From Plastoroseomonas arctica (lineage in GTDB: Bacteria > Pseudomonadota > Alphaproteobacteria > Acetobacterales > Acetobacteraceae): a DNA stretch of 64,000 nt. The position numbers were made by a program, and so were the translations under genes. The first letter of the stretch is position 1; the number at the start of each line of letters is the position of its first letter. Shown here one piece after another: positions 37,282 to 46,214 of this stretch. Below the pieces are notes generated by a model. That model saw only the letters and a list, made by a program, of their open reading frames with translations, made no database searches and was not told the DNA's origin. The DNA lies in contig NZ_JAAEDH010000018.1 of NCBI RefSeq assembly GCF_018128965.1, positions 1 to 64,000 on the forward strand. The letters run 5' to 3'.

Positions 37282-38589
37282 TCAGACGGGAAGCGGTGCC
37301 AGGACCTTCATGGCCTCGGCCACGCTGTCCGCGTCCTGGCGAAGGGCGTCGAGCTCCGACTGCGTCGCGGTCAGCCCGCGCCACAGGATCGCACCGGCCA
37401 CCTCGGTGGCTTGGCGCAGTTCCGTCAGGGGCACGCAGCCTTGGGTGTCCGCGCCCGTCAGAAGGCGAGAAAGCACGCTGTCCGGCTCGTTGAAGCCGGC
37501 GATGAGGCGCATGGCCGGCACGCCGTGATGGGCGAAGTTGGCATGATCGCTGCTGATCGAGATCGGCAGGTGCACCGCAAGCTCGAAGCCGGCCTCGGCG
37601 GCCGCGGCCTGTACGAAAGCGCCCAACCTGTGAAAGCCGGACGTCATCGCCGTCAGCCGCGGCGAGCCGGCGATGCTGTCGAGGTTGAGGTTCATCGCCA
37701 TCGCCGACACCGCATCGCGCGACAGGCCCGCGAGCCAGGCGCGCGAGCCGGAGAGCGACCATTCCTCTGCCCCGAAGACGCAGAGCTTGAGCCCGCGCGG
37801 CAGCTCCGCGACACGCGGCGCGGCGGCGCGCGCGAGGCTGAGCAAGGCCGCAACGCCGGTCGCGTTGTCGATGGCGCTCTGCCCCAGCGGATGGCCGTCG
37901 AGATGGGCGGACAGCACCACATGGCCGGGACCCTTGCCCGGGAGATCGAGGATGAGGTTCGTCGTCTCCGCGCGATGGCGCTGCGTCAGGCTGGAAAACC
38001 GGGCACGGCCGGCGGCGAGCATGCGGGTGGCACCCTCAACCCCAACCCCGAAGGCGGGCACCGGGCAGCCATTCGCGCCGCCCGAAACCGGGCCATGGCC
38101 AGGCCCCGGCTGGACCATAATGATCGCCGCGGCGCCGGCATCACTCGCTGCACGCAGCTTGACCCGGCGATGGATGGTGTCGGTGGCGAAGGCGTATTCG
38201 TGCTGGACCAGCACCGCGCGCCCGCGCACCTGGTCGCCGGCGGCGGCCACGTCCGAGGGGGCGCCGCGGCCAAGGTCGAGCAGCTCGAGGACCACGCCGC
38301 CGGCCTCCGTCGAGACCGAACCCACAAGCGCCGCGCAGGGCACCGGCTCCGCCTCGCCGGGGATGGTGATGGCGGCCGCATCGAGGCTCCAGCCATGATA
38401 GGCGGTGGTGACGCGGGCGAGACTGCCGGTGCCGATCCGCGCCAAGGCGTCCTCCACCAGGCTGAATGCGGCATCGGCGCTGGGCGTGCCCTGCAGACGG
38501 CCACCGGTCGCGCAGATGGCTGCGAAATCCGCCTCCAGTCGCGCGGCATCGGACCGGACGGCCTGGAGGAAGGTCTGCACGCCGCTCAT
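37282..38589 (-). CDS. M28-family zinc peptidase with PA-like insert
   Basis: A 435-residue metallopeptidase. The Zn ligands are visible in VVLSAHLDGHPLG (His, Asp), AIDNATGVAALL (Asp), FGAEEWSLSGSRAWL (catalytic Glu and ligand Glu), LNLDSIAGSP (Asp) and SSDHANFAHHGVPAMRL (His). Residues about 85-190, including GDQVRGRAVLVQHEYAF and AGAAAIIMV, resemble a protease-associated domain that restricts substrate access. No signal peptide is seen. The ATG at 38589 overlaps the stop of the Bug receptor upstream (ATGA), so receptor and peptidase are coupled. Confidence 0.88.
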   Translation of the reverse strand: MSGVQTFLQAVRSDAARLEADFAAICATGGRLQGTPSADAAFSLVEDALARIGTGSLARVTTAYHGWSLDAAAITIPGEAEPVPCAALVGSVSTEAGGVVLELLDLGRGAPSDVAAAGDQVRGRAVLVQHEYAFATDTIHRRVKLRAASDAGAAAIIMVQPGPGHGPVSGGANGCPVPAFGVGVEGATRMLAAGRARFSSLTQRHRAETTNLILDLPGKGPGHVVLSAHLDGHPLGQSAIDNATGVAALLSLARAAAPRVAELPRGLKLCVFGAEEWSLSGSRAWLAGLSRDAVSAMAMNLNLDSIAGSPRLTAMTSGFHRLGAFVQAAAAEAGFELAVHLPISISSDHANFAHHGVPAMRLIAGFNEPDSVLSRLLTGADTQGCVPLTELRQATEVAGAILWRGLTATQSELDALRQDADSVAEAMKVLAPLPV

Positions 38590-39554
38590 GGCACGCGCAC
38601 GCCGGTGTCACGGGCGACGCGCGCCCAGTTGAGGAATTCCTGGGCGAGAAGCTCGGCGAAGGGCGCAGCGCCGCGGGGACGTGCCTCGATACCCAGCGCC
38701 GCGAACCTCTCCTGCACCGCCGCATCGTCCAGCGCGACGGCCAGCGCCGCACCCATGCGATCGACAGCCGTGGCCGAATTCGCCTTCGCGGCCAAGACGC
38801 CCCACCAATTGCTCGACACCATGTCGATGCCTTGTTCGCGCAGCGTCGGCACCTCCGGAAACGCCGCAAGGCGCGCGGTTGTGGCGGTGCCCAGCGGCCT
38901 CACCTGGCCGTCGCGCAAGGGGCCGGAGGCGGCGAGCGTGCTGGAGAAGATCGCGTTGATCTGCCCCGCGACGACATCGAGCAGCGCCGGCCCCGAGCCG
39001 CGGTAGGGGACGGTGGTGAAACGGGCGCCAGCGAGCAGGCCCAGCCACTTCGGGAGCAGGTCCGTGAGGCTGCCGACGCCCGAGCTGCCGAAGGTCACCT
39101 CATCCGGCCGCGCCCTGGCGTCGGTGATGAAGGCTGCGATGCTCCGGGCGGGGAGGGAGGCATTCACCATGACCATCATCGACACAGCGCCGATCAGACC
39201 CACCGGCGTGAAATCGGCAGCCGGGTTATAGGGAACGCGCGCCTGGACGGCGGGGATGATGGTGTGCGGGCTGTCGGCGACGAGGAAGGTGTGGCCGTCG
39301 GTGGCGCGGGCTGCGGCTTCCGTGCCGATGATGGCGCCGCCGCCGGCACGGTTCTCGATGACCACGGATTGCGCGAGAACGGACTGGAGTGGCCCCTGCA
39401 GCGAACGGGCGATGATGTCGGACGGGCCGCCGGCCGCGTAAGGGACGATCAGCCGGACGGGCTGGCTCGGCCACGGTGCCTGCGCGGTCGCTGGCGTGGC
39501 GCCGGCGGCGCCCAATCCCAGCGCCAGAACTCCGCGGCGCCTGATGCTGTCCAT
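38586..39554 (-). CDS. TctC/Bug-type solute-binding receptor
   Basis: A 322-residue periplasmic receptor. Signal peptide MDSIRRRGVLALGLGAAGATPATAQ (with a twin-arginine-like run) is followed by WPSQPVRLIVPYAAGGPSDI, VVIENRAGGGAIIGTEA, VTFGSSGVGSLTD and TVPYRGSGPALLDVVAGQ, the family pattern. It is the third such receptor in the window, again without TctA/TctB genes, and here is translationally coupled to an M28 peptidase, which hints at a peptide- or amino-acid-derived ligand. The 72 bases between its start and the SUF operon end hold nothing recognisable. Confidence 0.9.
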   Translation of the reverse strand: MDSIRRRGVLALGLGAAGATPATAQAPWPSQPVRLIVPYAAGGPSDIIARSLQGPLQSVLAQSVVIENRAGGGAIIGTEAAARATDGHTFLVADSPHTIIPAVQARVPYNPAADFTPVGLIGAVSMMVMVNASLPARSIAAFITDARARPDEVTFGSSGVGSLTDLLPKWLGLLAGARFTTVPYRGSGPALLDVVAGQINAIFSSTLAASGPLRDGQVRPLGTATTARLAAFPEVPTLREQGIDMVSSNWWGVLAAKANSATAVDRMGAALAVALDDAAVQERFAALGIEARPRGAAPFAELLAQEFLNWARVARDTGVRVP

Positions 39555-39626
39555 GATCGCTCCACTGCGTCCGCTATCATGGCAGCATGCAGGGGGCTCA
39601 GGTCGCAGGCAACGACCCGCGGGTTG

Positions 39627-39995
39627 TCAGACGTGGAAACTCTCGCCGCAGCCGCAGCGGCCCTTCTCGTTCGGGTTGGTGAAGGTGAAGCCGGCCGACA
39701 GCGTCTTCACCTCGTAATCCATCACCGTGCCGATCAGGAAAAGCGTGGCCTTGCGGTCCACCAGGATGGTGACGCCCTTGTCCGTTACCGTCTCGTCGCC
39801 GGGCCCCGCGGCTTCGACCCAGGTAAGATCGTAGCTCATCCCCGAACAGCCCTTGGTGCTGACGGCCACGCGCAGCAGCTTGCCCTGCTCGCCCTTGGCA
39901 TAGAGCGCCCGGAGCCGTTCGGCGGCGCCGTCAGACAGCGACATCAGGGGTGGCAGGGCGCGGCGGATGCGGGGCGCTTCGGCGGTGGTGCTCAT
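39627..39995 (-). CDS. sufA: A-type Fe-S carrier of the SUF system (SufA/IscA/HesB family)
   Basis: Carries assembled Fe-S clusters to target proteins. The 122-residue protein has the three family cysteines: Cys50 in STKGCSGMSY, and Cys114 and Cys116 in KGRCGCGESF. The N-terminus is about ten residues longer than IscA of E. coli. ATG 39995 is preceded by GAGGA, seven bases away. It is the last gene of the SUF operon and overlaps nothing downstream. Confidence 0.93.
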   Translation of the reverse strand: MSTTAEAPRIRRALPPLMSLSDGAAERLRALYAKGEQGKLLRVAVSTKGCSGMSYDLTWVEAAGPGDETVTDKGVTILVDRKATLFLIGTVMDYEVKTLSAGFTFTNPNEKGRCGCGESFHV

Positions 39996-40005
39996 GGCGC
40001 GATCC

Positions 40006-40380
40006 TCAATACATGTTGAGCGCGAGTCGGGCGTCTTCACTCATCCGGCTCTGGTCCCAGGGCGGGTCCCAGACGATCTCGACCGTTACGTCGCCCACAC
40101 CGGGGATAAGGCGCACCGCCTCCTCCGCCATGCCGGGCAGTTCCTGCGCCGAAGGGCAGGAGGGCGTGGTCAGCGTCATCTCGACCTTGACGTTGGCGCC
40201 GTCGCCAATCTCGATCGCGTAGATCAGGCCGAGCTCGTAGATGTCGACCGGGATCTCCGGGTCGAACACGGTCTTGAGCATGCCGATCACGGCATCCTCG
40301 GAAATCGGCGCGGCAGGCGGTGGCGTCTCGCCCTCGGGCGTCCAGGCGCCGTGCACGGGCGCGCTCACATCATCACTCAC
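40006..40380 (-). CDS. sufT: SUF-associated MIP18/DUF59 protein (SufT-like)
   Basis: A 124-residue MIP18-family protein involved in Fe-S maturation. Residues from about 34 onwards carry the DUF59 core: ML+TVFDPEIPVDIYELGLIYAIEI, then MTLTTPSCPSAQELP with the conserved Cys, and EIVWDPPWDQSRMSEDARLAL at the end. GTG 40380 is chosen over an upstream ATG because AAGGAGG lies six bases before it; it overlaps the sufU stop by eight bases. Its place inside the SUF operon supports the call. Confidence 0.88.
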   Translation of the reverse strand: MSDDVSAPVHGAWTPEGETPPPAAPISEDAVIGMLKTVFDPEIPVDIYELGLIYAIEIGDGANVKVEMTLTTPSCPSAQELPGMAEEAVRLIPGVGDVTVEIVWDPPWDQSRMSEDARLALNMY

Positions 40381-40837
40381 TGCTCGCCTCCTTGGTGCCG
40401 GCAAGCGCTGCGTGCAGCGTGTGCCAGGCGAGGGTCGCGCATTTCACGCGGCTGGGAAATTCATGCACGCCTGACAGCGGCGATAGGCGCTCCATCTCGT
40501 CGGCGAGCGCGGCGTCACAATGCGGGCAGGTGCCGGTCATCGCCAGGTCGCGGAACTGGGCGGCGAGTGCTTCCGCCTCGGCCGGCAGCTTGCCGCGCAC
40601 CGTCTCCGTCATCAGCGAGGCGGAGGCGGTGGAGATGGCGCAGCCGCGGCCCTGGAAAGCGACGTCGTCGATGCGTTCGCCCTCGCCGAGCTTGACGAAC
40701 AGCTCGATCCGGTCGCCGCAGAGCGGGTTGTCGCCGCGCGCGGTGCGCGTCGCATCCTCCAGCCGGCGAAAATTCCGCGGCTTGCGGCCATGGTCCAGGA
40801 TCACTTCCTGGTAGAGGTCGCGCAGATCATCGAACAC
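40373..40837 (-). CDS. sufU: SufU-type sulfur acceptor / scaffold
   Basis: A 154-residue IscU-fold protein. Cys40, Asp42, Cys66 and Cys133 (NPLCGDRIEL, GRGCAIST, VKCATLAW) match the zinc site of Bacillus SufU, and an insertion with TGTCPHC lies between the second and third cysteines as in SufU and not IscU. SufU accepts persulfide sulfur from SufS. GTG 40837 has GAAGGAGG six bases upstream and overlaps the sufS end by 11 bases. The frame continues upstream only as another frame of sufS. Confidence 0.92.
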   Translation of the reverse strand: MFDDLRDLYQEVILDHGRKPRNFRRLEDATRTARGDNPLCGDRIELFVKLGEGERIDDVAFQGRGCAISTASASLMTETVRGKLPAEAEALAAQFRDLAMTGTCPHCDAALADEMERLSPLSGVHEFPSRVKCATLAWHTLHAALAGTKEASSE

Positions 40838-42092
40838 GGGCGGCCTCCTTCGGCGTGAAGAACTTCCGCGCCTCGACCAGCGCATCGGCGAGGAAATCGA
40901 TCTCCTCGAGCGTGGTGTAGAGGCCGAAGGAGGCGCGGCAGGTGCCGGCCTCCACCCCAAATCGGGTGTGCAGCGGCTCGGCGCAATGCCGTCCCGCGCG
41001 CACCGCGATCCCGACACGGTCGAGCAGGGTGGAGAGGTCATGCGCATGCGCATTGTCGAGCGCGAAGGCAAAGACCCCTCCGCGATCCTGCGCCCGGCCG
41101 AGGATGGTGAGGCCCTCGATGGTGGAAAGCCGCGCCATCGCATGTTCGGTAAGCGCCCGCTCATGCGCTTCGAGCGCGGGCATGCCGATGGCATTCACAT
41201 AGTCGATCGCCGCATGCAGCCCGACCGCCTCGATGATCGCCGGCGTCCCGGCCTCATGCTTCGCCGGCACCTCGGCCCAGGTCGAGCGTTCCAGCGTCAC
41301 CGAAGCGATCATGTCCCCGCCGCCATAGACCGGCGGCATCGCTTCGAGCAGCGGCAGCCGGGCCCAGAGAACGCCGATGCCGGTGGGCCCGTAGAGCTTA
41401 TGGCCGGTGAACACATAGAAATCGGCGTCGATCGCCTGCACGTCGACGGCGCGATGGACGGCGGCCTGGCTGCCGTCGAACAGCACCAGCGCGCCCGCCT
41501 CATGCGCCATGCGCGTGATCTGCGCGGCGGGGGTCACGGTACCGAGCACGTTCGACATATGAGTGACGGCGACCAGCTTCACGCGTCCATCGCGCAGCTT
41601 TGTCGCGTAGTCTTCGAGGTCGATCTCGCCCGCATCGGTGACGCAGAGGATGCGGAGTTCGACCCCGTGCGCGTCGCGCAGCATCTGCCAGGGGACGATG
41701 TTCGCGTGGTGCTCCATCTCGGAGATCAGCACGGCATCGCCGGCCTTCAGCACGCCGCGGCCATGGCTGAGGGCCACGAGGTTGATCGCCTCGGTGCTGT
41801 TGCGCGTGAAGACGATCTCGCGAGCGTCGGCCGCATTGATGAACCGCGCGACGGCGGCGCGCGCCGCCTCATGCGCTTCGGTCGCCGTCTCGCTGAGGCG
41901 ATAGGCGCCGCGATGGACGTTGGCATAGGCCTCCTCCATGCACCGCGTCATCGTCGCGATCACCTGGCGCGGTTTTTGGGCCGAGGCACCGGAATCGAGG
42001 AACACCAGCTTCTTGCCGCGCACGACCTGGCCAAGGATGGGGAAATCCTCGCGGATGCGCGTGACGTCGTATCGCGGGTTCATGCCATCCAT
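40827..42092 (-). CDS. sufS: Cysteine desulfurase SufS
   Basis: PLP-dependent enzyme that supplies sulfur for cluster assembly; 421 residues. It has SEMEHHANIVPWQ, the PLP-binding Lys232 in FTGHKLYGPTG, and the persulfide Cys370 in RAGRHCAEP, followed by GTCRASFGLYTT. This is the group II (SufS/CsdA) pattern. The start at 42092 overlaps the sufD stop (TGATG); a second ATG three codons later is possible. Its partner SufU follows directly. Confidence 0.95.
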   Translation of the reverse strand: MDGMNPRYDVTRIREDFPILGQVVRGKKLVFLDSGASAQKPRQVIATMTRCMEEAYANVHRGAYRLSETATEAHEAARAAVARFINAADAREIVFTRNSTEAINLVALSHGRGVLKAGDAVLISEMEHHANIVPWQMLRDAHGVELRILCVTDAGEIDLEDYATKLRDGRVKLVAVTHMSNVLGTVTPAAQITRMAHEAGALVLFDGSQAAVHRAVDVQAIDADFYVFTGHKLYGPTGIGVLWARLPLLEAMPPVYGGGDMIASVTLERSTWAEVPAKHEAGTPAIIEAVGLHAAIDYVNAIGMPALEAHERALTEHAMARLSTIEGLTILGRAQDRGGVFAFALDNAHAHDLSTLLDRVGIAVRAGRHCAEPLHTRFGVEAGTCRASFGLYTTLEEIDFLADALVEARKFFTPKEAARVR

Positions 42093-43381
42093 CACGCCGC
42101 GGCCTCCTGCCCCTGCCACCAACCGGCGATCGCATCGGTCAGGCGCTCGCGCAGCAGCCCTTCGGGCAGCTGTTCCACCGCCTCGATCAGGAAGGCTTCG
42201 ACCAGCATGGCCTTGGCTGCGGGCTCAGGGATACCGCGGGCGCGCAGATAGAACATCTGGTCGGCATCGAGCGCGCCGACCGTCGCGCCATGGCTGCACT
42301 TCACGTCGTCCGCGTAAATTTCCAGCTGCGGCTTGCTGTCCATCTCCGCGTCCTCGGAGAGCAGCAGCGCCTGGTTCATCTGGTAGCCATCGGTGCGCTG
42401 CGCTGCCTGGTGCACATGGATGCGGCCCTGGAACACGCCGCGCGCACGGCCCGCGAGCACGGTCTTGTAGGTCTGGCGGCTCGCGCAATCAGGTGCGGCG
42501 TGGTCCAGCACCGTCGCGGTGTCCGCGTGCTGACCGTCGCCGATGAGCTGGGCACCATTCATGTGGCACGCACCCTTCGGCCCGGTGAGCGCCACGTGGA
42601 TCTCGTTGCGTACCAGCCTGGCCCCCGCATTGAGGGTGAAGTTGTCGTAGACGGCGCCGCCCGCGACACGCGCATAGATGGTCGAGAGATGGAAGCCCGC
42701 GCGGCTTTCCTGCTGCAGCCGTCCATGAGTAAGGCGCGCGTCCTCCTCCAACCCGATCTCGAAGACCGGGTTGTGCAGGTAGGCGGCTCCCGCCGTACCC
42801 ATGGCGGTCTCGATGATGGTGAGGCTGGCGCCGCGGCCGAGGCGGATCAGGTGGCGCGGGTGGAAGGCCTGCGGCCGCTCGCTCGCCGTCGCGACGGAGA
42901 GCAGTTCCAGCACACCGCCATCGACGCCGTCCTGCACATCGATCAGCAGCCCATCCTCGAACAGCATCGTGTTGAGCGCCGCCATCGCGTCCCGCGCCGG
43001 CTGCGCGAGGGCACCGAGGGGGCCCTCGACCTCATCCAGGGCACCGGCAAGCGATCTCGCGCTGAAAGCCAGGCCATCCAACGTCGCAAGATCGGCGCGG
43101 AAGCGGCCATCCACAAAGACGGCGCGCGCTGCGCCAGCCGGCGGCAACGCAACGCTGCCCTCGAGCAGAGTCAGCGGCTCATCGAAGCCGGCATCGCCGA
43201 TGGGGGCGAGATCGGTGTATTTCCAGGCTTCGGCGCGCCGCGTCGGAAAGCCGAGCGTCGCGAAGGTGGCCGCCGCGCCGTCGCGCAGCGCCGTGAGCCA
43301 GGGAAGGCGGGCGCCAGGCAGGCGTTCGCGCAGACCCTCGAAGCGATGCGAGAAGCGGGCGGCGCCGGAGACCGCGTTCAT
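42092..43381 (-). CDS. sufD: Fe-S assembly scaffold component SufD
   Basis: A 429-residue SufD. After a helical N-terminal domain with GFPTRRAEAWKYTDLAPI it has the beta-helix core of the SufB/SufD family; the C-terminal part contains VLAGRARGVFQGRIHVHQAAQRTDG and EIYADDVKCSHGATVGALD, conserved in SufD including the Cys and His that bind the cluster at the SufB-SufD interface. ATG 43381 overlaps the sufC stop (ATGA). Confidence 0.95.
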   Translation of the reverse strand: MNAVSGAARFSHRFEGLRERLPGARLPWLTALRDGAAATFATLGFPTRRAEAWKYTDLAPIGDAGFDEPLTLLEGSVALPPAGAARAVFVDGRFRADLATLDGLAFSARSLAGALDEVEGPLGALAQPARDAMAALNTMLFEDGLLIDVQDGVDGGVLELLSVATASERPQAFHPRHLIRLGRGASLTIIETAMGTAGAAYLHNPVFEIGLEEDARLTHGRLQQESRAGFHLSTIYARVAGGAVYDNFTLNAGARLVRNEIHVALTGPKGACHMNGAQLIGDGQHADTATVLDHAAPDCASRQTYKTVLAGRARGVFQGRIHVHQAAQRTDGYQMNQALLLSEDAEMDSKPQLEIYADDVKCSHGATVGALDADQMFYLRARGIPEPAAKAMLVEAFLIEAVEQLPEGLLRERLTDAIAGWWQGQEAAA

Positions 43382-44124
43382 GCCGCCTCCTGCACCGAGG
43401 CGTAGCCATCCTTCTCGAGCTCGAGCGCCACTTCGGGCCCGCCGGATTTCACGATCCGGCCCTTAACCAGGACATGCACGCGGTCCGGCACAATGTAGTC
43501 AAGCAGGCGCTGGTAATGGGTGATGACGAGCGCGGAGAAGTTCTCGCCGCGCTGCGCGTTGACGCCATCGGCCACGATCTTCAGCGCATCGATGTCGAGG
43601 CCGGAATCCGTCTCGTCCAGGATCGCGAGCTTGGGCTGCAACAGCGCCATCTGCAGCACCTCGTTGCGCTTCTTCTCGCCGCCGGAGAAGCCGACATTCA
43701 CGCCGCGCTTGAGCATGTCCTCGGGCATCGACAGCGCTGCCATCCGGGCGCGCGCGACCTTGAGGAACTGCATCGCGTCGAGCTCGGGCTCGCCGCGGTT
43801 CTTGCGAATGGAATTGAGCGCGGTGCGGAGGAAATTCGCGTTGCCGACGCCGGGAAGTTCCACCGGGTACTGGAAAGCGAGGAACAGGCCCGCGGCAGCG
43901 CGCCCCTCCGGCTCCATCGCCAGCAGATCCTGGCCGTTGAAGGTGGCGGAGCCGCCGGTGACCTCGTAGCCATCGCGGCCGGCGAGCACGTAGGAGAGCG
44001 TGGACTTGCCGCTTCCGTTCGGACCCATGATGGCGTGGATCTCGCCGTTCGGGACCTCGAGCGAAATGCCGTTCAGGATGGCCTTGCCATCCACGGTCGC
44101 AGAGAGATTGTCGATCTTCAGCAT
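43378..44124 (-). CDS. sufC: SUF ATPase SufC
   Basis: ABC-type ATPase of the SufBC2D complex, 248 residues. Walker A is GPNGSGKST (about 34-42), the SufC-specific FLAFQYPVELPGVGNANFL follows, then signature GFSGGEKKRNE and Walker B LAILDETDSGLDIDAL. ATP binding drives remodelling of SufB-SufD for cluster assembly. The protein is soluble as expected. It lies 28 bases downstream of sufB. Confidence 0.96.
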   Translation of the reverse strand: MLKIDNLSATVDGKAILNGISLEVPNGEIHAIMGPNGSGKSTLSYVLAGRDGYEVTGGSATFNGQDLLAMEPEGRAAAGLFLAFQYPVELPGVGNANFLRTALNSIRKNRGEPELDAMQFLKVARARMAALSMPEDMLKRGVNVGFSGGEKKRNEVLQMALLQPKLAILDETDSGLDIDALKIVADGVNAQRGENFSALVITHYQRLLDYIVPDRVHVLVKGRIVKSGGPEVALELEKDGYASVQEAA

Positions 44125-44152
44125 GGTAAAGTTCCTTTGGCGACGCGGGCGA

Positions 44153-45631
44153 TCAGCCCACGCTGCCTTCGAGCGAAATCTGGAGCAGCTTCTGGGCCTC
44201 GACAGCGAATTCCATCGGCAGCTCCTTCAGCACCTCACGGCAGAAGCCGTTGACGATCATGCCGACCGCCTCCTCCTGGCTGAGACCGCGCTGGCGGCAG
44301 TAGAAAAGCTGGTCCTCGGCGATGCGGCTGGTCGTCGCCTCATGCTCGGTCTTGGCCGTCATGCAGCGGTTTTCTATGTAGGGCACCGTGTGCGCGCCGC
44401 ACTTGTCGCCGATCAGCAGGCTGTCGCACTGGGTGAAGTTGCGCGCACCCTTGGCGCGAGGCGAGATGCGCACCAGGCCACGATAGGTGTTCTGCCCCTG
44501 ACCAGCGCTGATGCCCTTGGAGACGATCGTGCTTTTCGTGCGCGCGCCGATGTGGATCATCTTCGTGCCGGTGTCCGCCTGCTGCCAGTTGTTGGCGATG
44601 GCCACCGAGTAGAACTCGCCCACGCTGTCCTCGCCCTGGAGGATGCAGGACGGGTATTTCCAGGTAATCGCGGAGCCCGTCTCGACCTGCGTCCAGCTCA
44701 CCTTGCTGCGCTTGCCGCGGCAGGCCGCGCGCTTGGTAACGAAATTGTAGATGCCGCCCTTGCCGTTCGCGTCGCCCGGATACCAGTTTTGCACCGTGGA
44801 ATACTTGATGGACGCATCATCGAGCGCGACCAGTTCGACCACGGCCGCGTGCAGCTGGTTCTCGTCGCGCATCGGCGCCGTGCAGCCTTCGAGGTAGCTC
44901 ACCTGGCTGCCAACATCGGCGATGATCAGGGTGCGCTCGAACTGCCCTGTGCTCTTCGCGTTGATGCGGAAATAGGTGGAGAGCTCCATCGGGCAGCGCA
45001 CGCCCTTGGGAATATAGACGAAGCTGCCATCGGTGAAGACGGCGCTGTTGAGCGCTGCGAAGAAATTGTCGCCCTGCGGCACCACGGAGCCGAGGTACTT
45101 CCTCACCAGCTCGGGGTGTTCCTGCACTGCCTCGGAGATCGGGCAGAAGATGATGCCCTCCTTCGCGAGCCGATCCTTGTAGGACGTCGCGACGGAGACG
45201 GAATCGAACACCGCGTCGACGGCTACGGGCATGCGACCCTCCGGCTGCACACCGGCGAGCCACTCCTGCTCGCGCAGCGGAATGCCCAGCTTCTCGTAGG
45301 TACGCAGCAGCTCGGGGTCGACCTCGTCGAGCGACTTGGGGCCGATCTTTTCCTTCGGCGCCGCGTAGTAATACGCGTCCTGGTAGTCGATCGGCGGATA
45401 CTTGGCCGAGGACCAGCGCGGCTCCTCCATGGTTTTCCACACGGCGAAGGCGCGAAGGCGCCATTCCAGCAGCCACTCCGGCTCGTTCTTCTGGGCCGAG
45501 ATGTACCGCACCGTGTCCTCGTTGAGGCCCTTCGGTGCGAACTCCATCTCGATGTCGGTCGAGAACCCGTATTTATAGCCGCCATCGTTCACGGCGTTGA
45601 CGGTGTCGATGGTCTCGGTGACGGCAGCCAT
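44153..45631 (-). CDS. sufB: Fe-S assembly scaffold SufB
   Basis: A 492-residue SufB, the main scaffold. Conserved stretches include [17 protein letters not shown] near the N-terminus, [59 protein letters not shown], and the C-terminal [23 protein letters not shown] with [20 protein letters not shown] 45631 is chosen because it opens the family homology; the frame is open further but without similarity. It lies 15 bases behind the Rrf2 regulator. Confidence 0.96.
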   Translation of the reverse strand: MAAVTETIDTVNAVNDGGYKYGFSTDIEMEFAPKGLNEDTVRYISAQKNEPEWLLEWRLRAFAVWKTMEEPRWSSAKYPPIDYQDAYYYAAPKEKIGPKSLDEVDPELLRTYEKLGIPLREQEWLAGVQPEGRMPVAVDAVFDSVSVATSYKDRLAKEGIIFCPISEAVQEHPELVRKYLGSVVPQGDNFFAALNSAVFTDGSFVYIPKGVRCPMELSTYFRINAKSTGQFERTLIIADVGSQVSYLEGCTAPMRDENQLHAAVVELVALDDASIKYSTVQNWYPGDANGKGGIYNFVTKRAACRGKRSKVSWTQVETGSAITWKYPSCILQGEDSVGEFYSVAIANNWQQADTGTKMIHIGARTKSTIVSKGISAGQGQNTYRGLVRISPRAKGARNFTQCDSLLIGDKCGAHTVPYIENRCMTAKTEHEATTSRIAEDQLFYCRQRGLSQEEAVGMIVNGFCREVLKELPMEFAVEAQKLLQISLEGSVG

Positions 45632-45645
45632 GGCGTGTCCTGACG

Positions 45646-46080
45646 TTATTCTGCAGCGGCGCTGAAACTGGCGTGGACCGTGGGTCCGGCAAGGTCCGCG
45701 ATCGTGATGCCGGCAAGCGCATCGCGGATGGCGCGGTTCACAGGGTCCCAGCGGCCACGCACCGCACAGACCCCCTCGGCCTCGCAACTGCCGAAGCCGT
45801 TGTCGACACAGGCGGTGAGCGCGATGGGCCCCTCGATGGCGGCGATCACGGTCGAAAGCGGCATGTCGCGCAGGGGGCGCATCAGCCGGTATCCGCCGCG
45901 CGCGCCGCGTTGACCCTCGACAAGGTCATGATGCGCGAGGATCTTCAGGACCTTGGCCACGGTGGGCTCCGCGACGCCGGTTCCGGCGGCCAGGCCGGGT
46001 GCTGTCTGCACACCGCCCTCGGCACCGAGGCGGGCCAGCACGACCACCGCATAGTCGGTCAATTTCGACAGCCGGAGCAC
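45646..46080 (-). CDS. Rrf2-family regulator of the SUF operon
   Basis: A 144-residue Rrf2/IscR-like repressor. The winged helix occupies about 1-65 ([15 protein letters not shown], then [30 protein letters not shown]). Three cysteines, Cys91, Cys99 and Cys105, could hold an Fe-S cluster; the spacing CX7CX5C differs slightly from IscR. As first gene of the operon it very likely senses cluster status and represses itself and sufBCDSU-T-A. A palindrome in the promoter (46107-46121) is the probable operator. Confidence 0.9.
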   Translation of the reverse strand: MLRLSKLTDYAVVVLARLGAEGGVQTAPGLAAGTGVAEPTVAKVLKILAHHDLVEGQRGARGGYRLMRPLRDMPLSTVIAAIEGPIALTACVDNGFGSCEAEGVCAVRGRWDPVNRAIRDALAGITIADLAGPTVHASFSAAAE

Positions 46081-46097
46081 GGTTTCGCTTCCCTCAG

Positions 46098-46121
46098 CCT
46101 TATACCGGACCGCTGTGGTCC
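46098..46121 (-). promoter_or_regulatory. Candidate SUF operon promoter with a repressor-like palindrome
   Basis: Reading the minus strand, GGACC-ACAGC-GGTCC (46121 to 46107) is a perfect inverted repeat, two bases before TATAAGG (46104 to 46098), a good -10. The palindrome would fill the spacer between -35 and -10, a usual site for repression by an Rrf2 protein. The -35 itself is poor. The divergent hydrolase gene starts at 46215. Binding is an inference. Confidence 0.45.
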
Positions 46122-46214
46122 TGTTTGCCAGATGCGCCCGGCACCCTCCGAAGTCAAGGTCTGGACGGCCTTCGCGGCGCCCCGCAATCTGGTTTTCGGC
46201 CCGAGGAGAACACG

